Of a stretch of 64,000 nt of DNA, positions 1 to 12,974 are shown one piece after another. The translations under genes and the position numbers were made by a program. How positions within the stretch are numbered: the first letter of the stretch is position 1; every line of letters starts with the position of its first letter. Source of the stretch: Orientallactaga sibirica (Eukaryota > Chordata > Mammalia > Rodentia > Dipodidae); the NCBI GenBank assembly GCA_036365145.1, contig JAEOAD010000888.1, positions 2,211,501 through 2,275,500 on the forward strand, written 5' to 3'. The notes beneath the pieces are model-generated. The model worked only from the letters and a program-made list of their open reading frames with translations, was not told where the DNA came from and did no database searches.

Positions 1-540
1 TCTTGCATAAATACTCAGTGCTGGTTTTGATTGAACATGTATATTGCTCAGTTGAATTTTAGAATTTGCCAGTAATTTGCTCTATCCAGCCTACTAGAAT
101 ACTTGAATAGCAGGCAACCTCAACACCTAGGGTCACTTCTGCTGTTACTTTGGAAGTCATATAAGAGCCACACCTGGTACCTTAAGCTCCTACCCTGAAG
201 ATATATAACATCAGATTTACATGTCTAAGAATATAGCAGATAATTAGAAAATCCAAGCATCACATTAACTCAAGATGCAAAAATCTCTACATTATAATAC
301 AAGAAACACAAAAAATCAAGACAATACAATTCCACCAAAAATTATAAATCCATCAGAAATTACCCCCAGTGAGACTGGTTTATATGAAATGCCTGAAAAC
401 CATTCCAAAAAATGATTATATGCATGTTCAAAGAAATCAAAGAAGAAAACAAACTCCCAAAGGAGCACCAACTTAATGAAATAAAGATGTCAATACAAGA
501 CATGAATAAGGAAATAGAAATAATGAAAAAATACCAATCA
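1..540 (+). repeat. L1 fragment (5' UTR / start of ORF1)
   Basis: This stretch is repeated with moderate divergence at about 4622-5190, where it runs on into a reading frame like the coiled-coil start of L1 ORF1p. It is therefore a 5' L1 piece, entering from outside the window. No intact ORF is present. It is interrupted at 541 by a SINE that carries a clear target-site duplication. Confidence 0.75.
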
Positions 541-800
541 GGGCTGGAGAGATGGCTTAGCAGTTAAGGCGCCTGCCTCCTAGGCCTAAGAACACTGGTT
601 CCAATCTCCAGCGGTTCCAATCTCCAGGTCCCACGGTTAGCCAGATGCAAAGTGATGCAAGGGCACAATGCCGCACTTGACCACAAGGGGGCACACGCAT
701 CTGGATTTAGTTCGCAGCAGCTAAGAGGCTGCTGGTGCACCCATCTCCATCTGTCTTCCTCTCCCTCTCTCTCTGTCTCTCTCCAAAAAAAAAAAAAAAA
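541..800 (+). repeat. DIP-like SINE, long variant, with target-site duplication
   Basis: It has a tRNA-like head with A-box (TGGCTTAGCAGTTAAGG), a CT-rich region and an A-tail. ATACCAATCA precedes it (531-540) and follows it (801-810), a 10 bp target-site duplication. It belongs to a longer subfamily with an extra internal segment (GATGCAAGGGCACAATGC) that ordinary copies lack. Confidence 0.85.
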
Positions 801-810
801 ATACCAATCA

Positions 811-1335
811 GAAATGCAAAACGGAGTAAGTTAAATAGAAAACTCTGTAGAGTGCTGGAGGGATTGCTTAGTGGTTAAGATGCTTGCCTGCAAAGCCAAA
901 GGACCCAGGTTTGATTCTTCAGGACCCACGTAAGCCAGATGCACATGCATCTGGAGTTCATTTGTGCACCTATTCTCTCTCTCTCTCAATCCCTCTTCCT
1001 CTCTCTCAAGTAAATAAATTAATTAAAATTAAATATTAGAAAAAATAAAACTCTATAGAAAGTTTCCCTACTAGCTGGGCATGGTGGTGCACGCCTTTAA
1101 TTCCAGCACTTGGGAGGCAGAGGTAGGAGGATCACCAAGAGTTCGAGGCCACCCTGAGACTACATAGTGAATTCCAGGTCAGCTTGAGCTACAGTGAGAC
1201 ATTACCTTGGAAAAAAAAAAAAAAAGGCTCACCAGGAGAGGACAGAATATCTAAACTAAAAGATACAGTGGCAAATCTAATATAGTCCAACAGAGATGCC
1301 AATATAGATACAGGAAGCCTCTAGAATACCAAATA
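811..1335 (+). repeat. L1 ORF1 remnant broken by DIP and B1 SINEs
   Basis: L1 sequence continues in pieces around a DIP-like SINE (about 853-1045) and a B1 (about 1071-1215). The piece at 1230-1335 matches 5440-5490 and 5830-5880 and then jumps straight to L1 3'-end sequence, so most of ORF2 is missing. Confidence 0.7.
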
Positions 1336-1980
1336 GACAAATGTGGAAAAAGAGGAATCCTACACTGTTGGTGGGAATGTAAACTGGTCCAGCCATTGTG
1401 GAAATCAGTGTGGAGGTTCCTGAGATAGCTAAAAATAGATTCACCAAATGACCCAGCTGTACCACTCCTAGGCATGTATCCTAAGGACTTGTCTTACTAC
1501 CTTAGAGATACTTGCTCATCCATGTTTATTTATGATCTATTCACAATAGCTAGAAAACAGAACCAGCCTAGATGTCCCTCAACTCATGAATGGATAATGA
1601 AGATGTGGTACATTTATACAATGGAAATTCTATTCAATGGTAAAATAAAATGAAATTATGAAATTTGCAGGGAAATGGATGGATCTGGAAAGGATTATAC
1701 TTAGTGAGGTAACCTAAGCCCAGAAAGCCAAATACTGCTCATTCTCTCTCATATGTGGATCCTAGCTACAAATGATTGGACTTCTATGTGATTTGGAGTA
1801 AAAACCAGTAGCAGAGGCCAGGCAGCTAGAAAGGGGCTATAAGGGAGGGAGGAGAGGGGAGGACTTAAGGAGATGGTACTGTATATATGTAAGTAGATGA
1901 ACAGATTACTGGGGATGGAAAAGCCTAAGTGAGGTCCGGAGAAGAGATTGAATAAAGGAAAGGTGAGGGGAGAAATAATC
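1336..1980 (+). repeat. L1 3' part of ORF2 (degenerate)
   Basis: The DNA matches the well-known end of mammalian L1 ORF2 (CACTGTTGGTGGGAATGTAAAC, later TTCACAATAGC and TCTCTCATATGTGGATCCTA). Stop codons interrupt the frame, so it is dead. Confidence 0.85.
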
Positions 1981-1989
1981 AAAATTTAA

Positions 1990-2135
1990 GAGGGAAGCTG
2001 GGCGTGGTGGTGCACGCCTGTAATCCCAGCACTCGGGAGGCAGAGGTAGGAGGATTGCCATGAGTTCAAGGCCACCCTGAGACTACATAGTTAATTCCAG
2101 GTCAGCCTGGGCCAGAGTGAGACCCTACCTCAAAA
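1990..2135 (+). repeat. B1 SINE
   Basis: It begins GCTGGGCGTGGTGGTGCACGC and ends in an A-run after GAGACCCTACCTC. This is a 7SL-derived B1, inserted into L1 sequence (AATTTAAGAGGG before it, TTTTTAAGAGGG after it). Confidence 0.9.
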
Positions 2136-2189
2136 AAAAAAATTTTTAAGAGGGTTATGAATAAGCTGTGTGGAAACCTATTTTTTTTG

Positions 2190-3205
2190 GACAATAGCAC
2201 ACCCAGAAGCCATATATTGTTATTAGAAAAATTTCAGTGCCAGGGATGGGATACCTTCCAGTGAGTTGGCCAGGGAGGTCACTGATGCCCCCAAAACATT
2301 ACAAACCATTGCCAAGGCTCTTGGTTTCCCACCAGGAATAGATGGTAAGACCCTATGGCTGAAGACTTCACATGTTTGGGGCTACAAAGTCACTGAGAAA
2401 TAAAGCTGGGGCTAAGCTGAAAACCTACTCCCTATAAACCAGCTGACAGAAGGCTGGAAAAAGTAACACTGCATACAGCCCTATGGGAGAGAGAAGTCAT
2501 CAGTGGAGATAAACAACAGTGGACACGGCAAGCCTTAAATTTGGCCAGCCAGGCCAAATGAGCCAGTGGGTGCAATAGTGGCATGTCTGTTATGGGGCAA
2601 ACCAACCACTCACTAATTGGACTGGAGGGCTGCTCCATGAGAGGGAATACATGCCTGGTACTGAAAACCTAGTCAGAAGCCTATGACAGGGGACGTGTGT
2701 AACACCTGCTGGTATCTAGCTAAATGCATATATTATGCTCACCAAACTGCCTATATATTAATGCTACTCTCACTTTTGGTTGGAGAAGTTTCCTTTTTCA
2801 AATGGTGGTGGTTTCTGGAATTACTCAAAAGTCACCATAGTATTGAGAAGTGACATAGGAGCTCAGTTCAGCACTGAAACATTTCTACACACCTTCCAAG
2901 GTTCAGGATCCATTGCAGAAAAGGTGGTGGAAAAAAATGTAAGAGGGTAGTATTGCTTACGATGCACTCTCCCAGACACAAATTAGCCTCAATATCCATG
3001 ACCTCACAGGGTGTGGTACTACCTACACAAGACCCTCATTATAGGAGGAAAAGATGATGACATCAAAATAAAAGAGAGACTAATTGAGAGGGGGAGGGGA
3101 TATGATGGACAGTGGATTTGTAAAGGGGAAAGTGGGATGGGGATGGAAATATCATGGTTTATTGTCTATAATTATGGAAGTTGTTTTAAAAAAAGTTTTA
3201 AGCTG
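2190..3205 (+). repeat. L1 3' UTR
   Basis: Its middle recurs at 6890-7480 (GTGCAATAGTGGCATGTCTG, AATTGGACTGGAGG). Its end, with TATCCATGACCT and ATCATGGTTTATTG before an A-rich tail, recurs at 41485-41760, 50690-50775 and 62505-62715. These are 3' ends of one rodent L1 lineage. Confidence 0.75.
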
Positions 3206-3356
3206 GGTGTGATGGCTCACGCCTTTAATCCCAGCACTTGGGAGGCAGAGGTAGGAGGATCGCAATGAGTTCAAGGTCACTCTGATTCTACATAGTGAAT
3301 TTTAGGTCATCCTGGAGTAGAGCGAAACACTACCTCAAAAAGGAAGAAAGAAAGAG

Positions 3357-3407
<51 letters not shown>

Positions 3408-3587
3408 AGGGAAGAAAGAAAAGTTTTTAAAAACCCAAAAAATTTCAAGGTGGTGTGGCATATGACTTTAATCACACACTCGGGAGGCAGAGGTAGGAGG
3501 AGCATTGTGAGTTAGAGGACACTCTGAGACTACATAGTGAAGTCCAGGTCAGCCTGTACTAGAATAAGACACTACCTCAAAAAAAAA

Positions 3588-3618
<31 letters not shown>

Positions 3619-3760
3619 CCTGCTGGGTATGGTGGCATACACCATTAATCCCAGCATTTGGCAGGCAGAGGTAGGAGGATCACTGAGTTACTGGCCAGCC
3701 TGAGACTACATAGTGAATTCCAGGTCAGCCTGGGCTAGAGTGAGCCCTAACCTCTGAGAA
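3206..3760 (+). repeat. Three B1 SINEs and a (GAAA)n microsatellite
   Basis: B1 copies lie at about 3206-3345, 3440-3600 and 3620-3760. The first A-tail has grown into a GAAA repeat at 3346-3423. Confidence 0.85.
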
Positions 3761-3761
3761 C

Positions 3762-6288
3762 CAAAAATAACTTCCAGATAAGATGGCAGCATACTAGCCA
3801 CACAAAGCAGCCTAGGGAGGGAAATAAACAGAAACACAGCAAAATACACTCTTCTACTGAAAAGTGAAGGTGTATAAGTTGTTATTAAACACAGCAGAGA
3901 AACAGGAGAGACCAAGATCTTCCAGAAAGGAGGAAACCAGCCAGAATCCCACTGATGCGCCCGCAGTCCCGATCTGTGAGCCTGCCAGGTGGGCCACAGA
4001 GTGTCAGGAACAGAACTGGGTGAGGGGACTTTTCCACTCACATCAGCCTCCTCGCAAAGGCAAGAAACCTAAAGAAGTCAGCAGAGACCAACTGAGCAGC
4101 TGCTGAAGGAGATAAAAAAGGCACCAGCCAAGCAGTTCCAGTATAACTCCAGGCACTCTGCAAAGTCTCTCAACCCCCAACCATCAGGGCTGTGAACATC
4201 CAGAGAACTCATTCACCCCCAGCCGTCCGGCACCGAGAGGGATCAAGGTGGGCACTCAGCATTGGTGACATTGAAGCCATCCCAAATGGTAACAGGGCCT
4301 ACTTATACAAAGCCAGATACATAGGCCTGCACTGGACGTGCTAATCTCTCTCCATGTCAGGAAAGGTTATGTATTACATTTGAATGATATATTCTTGGTT
4401 GGCTTTGCCCTTCTCAAATAAGCTGTTTTTTGGTGTTGACTATTGCCTTTGTCTATTTCTTAAGTTACTATTGGAGGCAGGAACTGACTGGCCCCAGGCT
4501 GACTTGGAACCAGTTTCAGATTATAAATTGCAACCTCCTAGTTGACAGGATTAAGGGTGTGGAGCAACACACACCCTTGGGGACTTTGGCTTTACTAGAT
4601 TATCTGTTTGGTTTAATCCCCACATTTGTATAAATACTCTGTGTTGGTTTTGATTGAATGTCTATATTGTTTAGTTGAATTTTAGAATTTGCCAGTAATT
4701 TGCTTCACCCATTCTACTACAGTACTTAAATAGCAGGCACATTCAACACCTAGGATCACTTCTGCTGTTTCTCTTGGAGTATAAAAGCTACACCTGGCAC
4801 CTTAAACTCCTACAGTGAAGATAAAGTAAGATTTATACGGTTAAGAACAGTGCAGATCATTAGAAAATCCAAGCATCAAATTAACTCAAGATGCAAAAAT
4901 CTCTACATTATAATACAACAAACACAAAAATCAAGACAATACAATCCCACCAAAAATTACAAATCCATCAGAAATGACCTCCAGTGAGACTTCTTTAGAT
5001 GAAATGCCTGACAAAGATTTTTTTAAAAATGATTATATCTATGTCTGAAGACATCAAAGGAATCAAAGAAGAAAACCAACTCCTGAAGGAATCCCAAGAA
5101 AACACAGGAAACCAACTTGATGAAATAGGTAGGTCAATACAAAACATGAGTAAGGAAATAGAAATTAAAATTAATAATCAGAAATAATTAGATATGAAAA
5201 ACAGAGTAAGTCAAATTGAAAACTCTGTAGAAAGTGCAACCAATAGAATGGATTAAGGGAGGCCGGGCGTGGTGGCGCACGCCTTTAATCCCCATACTTG
5301 GGAGGCAGAGGTAGGAGGATCGCTGTGAATTCAAGGCCACCCTGAGACTACATAGTTAATTCCAGGTCAGCCTGGGCCAGAGTGAGACCCTACCTTGAAA
5401 AACCAAAAAAAAAAAAAAAAAAGAAGAAGAATGGATCAAGGAGAGGACAGAATATCTAAACTAGAAGACCAGGTGGCAGATCTAACACAGTCCAACAAAG
5501 AAAAGGACAAATTAATAGCAAGGCATGAATGGGAATTTCAAGACATTCAGAACACTATAAAGAGATCAAACATAAGAATTCAGGGAAGCTGGGCATGGCC
5601 ATACACACCTTTAATCTCAGCACTCAGGAGGCAGAGGTAGGAGGATCACCAAGAGTTCGAGATCACTCTGAGAATACATAGTGAATTCCAGGTTAGTCTG
5701 GACTAGAGTGAGACCCTATGTTGAAAAACCAAAATAAATAAATAATTCAAGGAGTAGTAGAAGGAGAAGAAATTCACTCCAAAGGCAACAAAATCATAGA
5801 AGAAAACTTCCCCCAAGTAAGAAAAGTGATACCAATATAGATACAGAAAGCCTTAGAACGCCAAACAGACAAAAATCAAGAAAGAACCTCTCTCATCATG
5901 TTATAATTAAACTAAAATCACACACAAAGCAAAAAATATATATTGAAAGCAGTTACAGAGAAAAATCAAGTCACATACAAAGCAAGCCTGTCAGGATCAC
6001 AGCAGATTACTCAACACAAACTTTCAAAGCCAGAAGGGGGGCAGGAGAGATGGCTTAATGGTTAAGGCGCTTGCCTGCAAAGGACCTCAGTTCGATTCCC
6101 CAGGACCCACATTAGCCAGATGCATAAGGGGGTGCATGTGTCTGGAGTTCGTTTGCAGTGGCTGGAGGCCCTGGTGCATCCATCCTCTCCCCCCCCCCAC
6201 ATCAAATAAGTAAATAAATAAAAAGAGGGGCTTGGAATGATGTATTCCAAGTTCTGAAAGATAACAACTGTCAACCAAGATTACTTTA
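3762..6288 (+). repeat. L1 5' UTR and ORF1, interrupted by SINEs
   Basis: It starts with an L1-type leader (AAGATGGCAGCATACTAGCC). From 4999 there is a short coiled-coil frame, and from 5395 another ending in an IKRSNIRI stretch, the conserved ORF1p motif just before its RNA-binding core. B1 copies (about 5262-5420, 5583-5740) and a DIP-like SINE (6036-6232) split it. The C-terminal ORF1 region reaches TTATCCTG at 6286-6293, where an LTR is inserted. No full-length ORF survives. Confidence 0.75.
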
Positions 6289-6293
6289 TCCTG

Positions 6294-6750
6294 TGTAACA
6301 GACAGCTTCAGGTTCACTGAGATGAACTTCCAGACCAGGCATAGCTATGGAGGAAGGGATTTATTGAAGCTTACAGATCCAAGGGAAGTTCCATAATGGC
6401 AGAAGACGCTGGCCTGCTCTCACAGGACCAGGCAAGAGAGAGAGAAAGCCAATATCCAAAAGCCACACAGCACAACACACCTCAGGAACTCCAGTTAGGA
6501 ACACTTTGCATATCTTTAGATTGAAATCTTAAACCCAAAAAAGCCAGGCGTCGTGGCACACACCTTTAATCCCAGCACTTGGGGGGCAGAGGTAGGAGGA
6601 TAGCAGTGAGTTTGAGGCTAGCCAGAAACTACATAGTTAAACCCTTAAGATCCTCCCAGTGACACTGCCTCCAGCCAGGTGGATGCAGATACAAACTACA
6701 AACTAATAAAACACTGAATATATTGGGGGCCATCTATTCAAACTACCACA
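6294..6750 (-). mobile_element. Solo LTR, ERVL-MaLR type, inside L1
   Basis: The element has TG...CA ends (TGTAACAGACAG ... AACTACCACA) and a perfect 5 bp target-site duplication TCCTG (6289-6293 and 6751-6755). The flanking L1 reads through once it is removed. Its reverse complement matches the LTR at 61284-61667 and has the general look of rodent MaLR (ORR1/MT-like) LTRs. A B1 sits inside it at about 6541-6645. No coding region is present. Confidence 0.85.
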
Positions 6751-6755
6751 TCCTG

Positions 6756-7530
6756 CAAAGCTATCCGGGATTCCACAACAAAAGCAGGCTAAAGGAATAG
6801 ATGAAGACCAAACCAGGTCTACAGAAAATACTTGAAAATATCCTCTGCTGAAGAGAAAGAAAAGCATACACATAAGGAACCTGGAAAAAATAAGCCAACA
6901 GTGGACACTGCAAGCCTTACATTTGGCCAGCCAGGCCAAATGAGGTTACTGAGAAATCCTGCTGGTGCAGAGCTGAAAACATCCTCCATGTAGACCAGCT
7001 GATAGAAAACTGGAAAAAGCTATGCCGCATGCAGTTCAATAGAAGAGAGAGAAATCACCAGTGGAGATACTCAACAGTGGACACTGCGAGCAAATGAGGC
7101 AACGGGTGCAATAGTGGCATGTCTGTTATGGGGGAAACCATCTGCTCTCTAATTGGACTGGAGGCCCGCTCCACAGGAAGGAATATATGCCTGATACTGA
7201 AAACCTACGACAGAGGTAGTCATGAGCCCTAGGGGTGTAATGTCTGCTGCTGTCTGGTTAAATGTATATGCTATGCTCACCAAACTGCCCAGTAAGCACT
7301 TCTCTTAATGTTCATACCCATATATTAATGCTACTCTCACTTTTGGTTAGAGAAGCTTCTCTTTTCAGATGGTGGCGACCTTGGAATGACTCAGAAGGCA
7401 CCATAGTGCTGAGAAGAGACAGGGGTGCTCAGCACTGAAATATCTTTAACATACCTTCTCAGGCTAAGGGTCCATTGTGGAAGAAGTGGCAGAAAGAATG
7501 TAAGAGCCAAAGGAAGGGTAGGATTCCTTA
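6756..7530 (+). repeat. L1 continuation: ORF1 end joined to 3' UTR
   Basis: It resumes the L1 interrupted by the LTR, then passes by internal deletion into 3' UTR sequence homologous to about 2500-2960. Confidence 0.7.
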
Positions 7531-9817
7531 CCTCCTCCAGACTACATAGTGAATTCCAGGTCAACCTGGGCTGCAGCGGGACCCTACTTCAGAAAAAAAA
7601 AAAATTAAAAAGAGCTGGGCATTGTGGCACACGCCTTTAATCCCAGCACTCAGGAGGCAGAGATAGGAGGATTTCTGTGAGTTTGAGGCCAGCCTGAGAC
7701 TACAGAGTGAATTCCAGGTCAGACTGGGCTAGAGTGAGACCCTACCTCAAAAAACGAAAAAGTAAAAATAAAAAAGAGGGCTGTAGAGATGGCTCACCGG
7801 TTAAGGTGCTTGCATGCAAAACCTAGTGACACAGGTTTGACTCCCCAGTACCCACATAAAGCCAGATGCACAAAGTGGTGCATGCATCTGGAGTTCATTT
7901 GCAACGGCGAGAGGCCCTGTCGCGCCCATACTCTGTGTTCCTCTCTCTCTGTCTGTATTTCTCTGCTTGAAAATACATAAATGAATTATATATATATACG
8001 TTTTGATATAGGGTCTCACTCTAGCTCAGGCTGACCTGGAATTCACTCTGTAGTCTCAGGAGTGGAGGTATACACCTTTAATCCCAGCACTTGGGAGGCA
8101 GAGGTGGGAGGATCACTGAGTCATCCCAGCCTTGGGTGACTACATGAGTTCCAGGTCAGCATGAGCTACATCGGAAACCCCCTCAAGTTTCTTAAAATTT
8201 ATTTAATTGAGAGATAGAAAAAAAATGGGTGTGCCAGCCCTCTAGTCCCTGAAAACAAATTCCAGACACATGTGCTACCTTGTTCATCTGGTTTACATGG
8301 GTTCTGGAGAATTGGACCTGGGTCCTTTGCTTTTGCAGGCAAGCACCTTAACCAGTAAGCCATCGCTCCAGCCCCCCAATTTTTTTTTTCAAGGTAGGGT
8401 CTCGCTCTAGGCCAGGCTGACCTGGAACTCACTATGTAGTCTTAGGGTGGCCTCAAACTCACTGCAATCCTCCTATCTCTGCCTCCCAAGCTGTTTTTTT
8501 TTTTTTTTTTTTTTTTTTTGGTGTTTTTTTTGGTTGTTGTTTATTTGTTTTTTGGTTGTTCAAGGTAGGGTCTCATTCTAGCTCAGGCCGACCTGGAATT
8601 CACTAGGTAGTCTCAGGGTGGTCTCAAACTCACGGCAATCCTTCTATCTTTGCCTCCCGAGTGCTGGGATTAAAGGCGTGTGCCACCACGCCGGGCATTT
8701 TTTTTTTTTTTTTTGGTTTCTTGAGGTGGGGTCTCACTCTAGCTCAGGCTAACCTGAAATTCTCTATGTAGTCTCAGGGTAGCCTTGAACTCACAGCAAT
8801 CCTCCTACCTCTGCCTCCCTAGTGCTGGAATTAAAGGTGTGTGCCACCATGCCTGGCTATTTTTATTTTATTTATTTAAGTGAGGGGGCAAATAGAGAGA
8901 AAAAATAGAATGGACATGCCAGGTCCTCTAGCCACTACAAATGAACTCAGACGCATGTGCCAATTGTGCATCTGACTTATATGGAGAGTGGGGAGTTGAA
9001 CCTGGGTCCTTAGGCTTCTCAGGCAAGCACTTTAACATTTAAGCCATCTCTCCAGCCCCCTAAAATGTTTAAAATATTTATTTATTTATTAGAGAGAGAG
9101 GAGAGAGAGAAAATGGGTACACCACGGCCTCTAGCAAACGAACTCCAGACGTATATGCCTCCATGTACATGTGGCTTATGTTGGACCCAGAGAATTGAAC
9201 CTGGGTTCTTAGGCTTCATAGGCAAGCGCCTTAACTACTAAGCTGTCTCTCCAACAACCGCCCCCCCCCCAAAAAAAATACGTTTTTAAAAAAGAAAAGC
9301 TGCTGGGCGTGGTGGCGCACGCCTTTAATCCCCATACTCGGGAGGCAGAGGTAGGAGGATTGCTGTGAGTTCGAGGCCACCCTGAGACTACATAGTGAAT
9401 TCCAGGTCAGCCTGGGCCAGAGTGAGACCCTACCTCGGAAAACTAAAAAAAATAATAAAATAAAAGCTGAAACTGGGCATGGTGGCGCACGCCTTTAATG
9501 CCAGCACTCGGGAGGCAGAGGTGGGAGGATCGCCATGGGTTCAAGGCCACCCTGAGACTAGTGAGTAAATTCCAGGTCAGCCAGGGCTAGAGAGAGACTC
9601 TACCTTGAAAAAAAAAAAATCTGGGGCTGGAAAGATTGCTTAGTGGTTAAGATGAATGCCTACAAAGCCAAAGGACCCAGGTTCAATTCCCCAGTACTCA
9701 CATAAGCCAGATTCATAAGGTAGCACATGCGTCTGGAGTTCATTTGCAGTGACTAAGAGGCCCTAGCACACCGTTCTCATTTTCTGTTTCCCCCTCTCTC
9801 AAATAAAGGAATACATA

Positions 9818-9853
<36 letters not shown>

Positions 9854-10009
9854 GTTTTTCGAGGTAGGGTTTCACTCTGGCCCAGGCTGACCTGGAATTC
9901 ACTATGTAGTCTCAGGGTGGCCTTGAACTCCTGGCTATCCTCCTACCTCTGCCTCCCGAGCGCTGGGATTAAAGGCATGCACCACCACGCCTGGCTACAT
10001 ACAATATTT
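7531..10009. repeat. SINE cluster (B1 and DIP-like)
   Basis: Plus-strand B1: about 7531-7600 (partial), 7612-7760, 8070-8180, 9300-9450, 9470-9615. Minus-strand B1: 8005-8070 (partial), 8380-8490, 8530-8700, 8715-8860, 9850-10000. DIP-like plus: 7777-7985, 9622-9820. DIP-like minus: 8190-8375, 8875-9058, 9070-9255. No gene is visible. Confidence 0.85.
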
Positions 10010-10975
10010 TTTTAAAAAGAAAGAAAAGCTGAGTCACTAAAGCTCTTACAAAGACTCATATTTGTCTGAATACACCAACATCTATTGGGTCCCTGATTTT
10101 AAAACTGTCAGCACTCTCATCACCCTGTACAGCAGGAGGATGTAGTTAGACCCCAAAACAGACAAGCAAACCTGGAGTGGAACAAGAGTCTGGAGATGGG
10201 AGGTCCAAGGGACATAGCTGCCACAGTCGGTGCTCCTCACTGCTGTGGTAGAAGCCCTAGCTGCATGAAGCTGGAGGCACCTGGGCTTGGCTTCCCAATG
10301 AGAAGAAACCTGTCCCTGATTCACATGCCAAGAATGAGAGACAGGGGACACGTCATACCCATGACCTGGTGCAGGCAACCACATACTATTCAACATGACC
10401 AAATTCGCTGCCTGCTGGGTCTCCCCAGCTACTTACCTTCCTCCATGACCCTGCGCCCAAGCCATTCTTCCAGTGAGTCTCTGATATAAATATATAACAG
10501 CTCTATGGCTTCCACCAGAAACATGGAAGCACCCAGAGGGTCTCCATGGCTCCTGCCACACCACAGTTGCTCTACATCCCTTGCCATAGCTGTGGAGTCC
10601 TGGCTGGGCCACTGACTGGCCATATGACCTGCGTAGGCAATCTTAGGCTTTGTCTGGTGAGGTTGAGACATACACAGCCAGACAAGGGCTCTCAGTTACC
10701 AACTGACTCAGACTTGCCTAAAATCCAGTCTTTCTGAGTGATGGAACATGTGCTGAAGAAGTGTGTGACCCTGGTTTCCAGCTTCGGCACTAAATCAATC
10801 ATTCAATTAAATTCAGGTCTTCAGTTACAGTCGAAGCTTAACACAGCTGCCTGAATTAGCTTTCCTTTAAAATGGCCTCCTTTTTAAACTTAAATTCACT
10901 TAAAAGATAACTATATGCCATTTACCTAAATGAAAAACTAGTATTGCTTTTCCTAAATAAAAACAAAAGCTTGGA
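10010..10975. other. Single-copy intergenic DNA
   Basis: No SINE, splice pattern or conserved frame is evident. Open frames up to 106 codons (minus, 10082-10402) resemble no family I know. A weak MIR-like patch lies near 10590-10670. I see no gene here. Confidence 0.5.
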
Positions 10976-11275
10976 CTGGGGAGATGGCATAGTAGATAAA
11001 GAAACGTGAGGAGCCCAGGTTCAGATCCCCAGCACCTACTCCAGGCGGGTTTGGGGGCCTTTCTGTAATTCCAGAGCTCTAGGAGGTAGAGACAAGGAAG
11101 ACCCAGGACAAGCTGACAAGCCTAGCCAAATTGGGGAGCCCTGGGTTCAAGGGAGAGACACTGTCTCGGTAGATAAGGTGTAGAGTATTAGAGGAAGACA
11201 CCCACATTAACCTGTGGCCTCCACACATGGACACACATGCACATGGATGCATACCACACACACATAAACTTGCAA
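10976..11275 (+). repeat. Older tRNA-derived SINE (B2/B4-like)
   Basis: The head GACTGGGGAGATGGCATAG and AGGTTCAGATCCCCAGCACC are A- and B-box-like. The CA-rich tail (ACATGGACACACATGCACATG) differs from the DIP type, suggesting an older B4-like composite. Confidence 0.55.
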
Positions 11276-11295
11276 AAAAAAGAAAAAAAACAACT

Positions 11296-11758
11296 CAGCC
11301 AGGCGTGGTGCACACCTTTAATCCCAGCACTCAGGAGGTAGAGGTATAGGATTGCCATGAGTTTGAGGCCACCCTGAGAATACATAGTGAATTCCAGGTC
11401 AGCCTGGGTTAGAGTGAGACCCTATCTTGAAAAACCAGAAAAAAAAAAAAAAAGAAAAGAAAAAAAAAACTCAACCAAAAGCAAACCAAATTATTACATT
11501 TTATAGGGCCCTGAGCTTGAGGAGACTTCCTCCCTCAGTACAAAAGATTAACAAGTATGGGGACTGGAAAGATGGCTTACAGGTTAAGGTGCTTGCCTGC
11601 AAAGCCAAAGGACCCAGGTTTGATTCCCCAGGACCCACGTAGGCCAGATACACAAGGTGATGCATGCGACTGGAGTTTGTTTGCAATGGCTGGAGACCCT
11701 GGCATACCCATTCTCTCTCTCTGCCTCTCTCACTCCTTCTCACTCTCAAATAAATAAA
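11296..11758 (+). repeat. B1 and DIP-like SINE
   Basis: B1 lies at about 11296-11440 and a DIP-like SINE at about 11555-11758. The latter ends exactly where the first tandem duplication begins. Confidence 0.85.
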
Positions 11759-12974
11759 TAGGGCCTGGAGAGATGGCTTAGTGGTTAAGCACTTGCCTGT
11801 GAAGCCTAAGAACCCTAGTTCGAGGTTCAATTCCCCAGGACCCATGTAAGCCAGATACACAAAGTGGCGCATGCATCCGGAGTTAATTTGCAGTGGCTGG
11901 AGGCCCTGGCGCGCCCATTCTCTCTCTCTCTCTGTCTGTCACTCTCAAAATAAACAAAAAATAAAATAAAATAAAAACAATCAAATAAATAAATAGCTGG
12001 GCATGGAGGCACATGCCTTTAGTCCCAGCACTCAAGAGGCCAAGGTAGGAGGACTTCCATGAGTTCAAGGCCAGCCTAGACTACATAGTGAATCCCAGGT
12101 CACTCTGGACTAGAGTGAGATCCTACTTTGAAAAACCAAGTATATATATTTATATTAGATTAGCAATTGTATTAGATTATATTAGATTAGCAAGGGCTGG
12201 AGAGATGGCTTAGTGGTTGAGGCATTTGCCCGCAAAGCCAAAGGACCCAGGTTTGACTCCCAGGACCCATGTAAGCCAGATGCACAAGGGGGCGCATGCA
12301 TCTGGAATTCATTTGCAGGGCTGGAGGCCCTGGCATGCCCATTTCCTTTCTCTCTACCTGCCTATTCCTATATATCTCTCTCTCAAATAAGTAAATAAAT
12401 AAATATTTTTTTAAAAAAAGATTAGCAAGAGTGGAAGGTTGCTAAACAGCAGCACCCCACAAAAGCTTTCAAACCACAGTCAGAGCTAAGAAGTAAATAG
12501 CTTCCTCTACCCCAAATATAAAGTGAGTTAGCACAGCTTTTGTTTGCAAACCAGCATGGTAGCACATCCCTGGAATCCCAATACTCAGGAAACTGAGGCA
12601 AGATGATCAGCAGCTCTAGGCTGCCAGGCGTGGTGGTGCACGCCTTTAATCCCCCAGCACTTGGGAGGCAGAGGTAGGAGGATCACTGTGAGTTTGAGGC
12701 CACCCTGAGACTACAGAATGAATTCCAGATCAGCCTGAGCTAGAGTGAAACCCTACCCGAAAAACCAAATAAATAAATAAATAAATAATAAAAATAAAAT
12801 AAAAGAGTTCTAGGCCATCCTGGCTACAGAGCAAAACTCTGCTAATGAATTAAATTTATTTATATTTAAACTAATTAATTTGGCTAATTAAAATATAAAA
12901 TGAAATAGACATATTTAAGGCTAACCCAGACTTTAGCAATGACCAATCTAGCTGGATCAAAATGGTATCAGAAG

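Noticed and set aside
4999..5640. Coiled-coil protein gene
   Set aside because: The frames are fragments of L1 ORF1, broken by stops and by B1 insertions.
11555..11758. tRNA genes, suggested by A- and B-box motifs in many places
   Set aside because: All such motifs lie in DIP, ID or other tRNA-derived SINEs with CT-rich and A-rich tails; no cloverleaf tRNA is seen.
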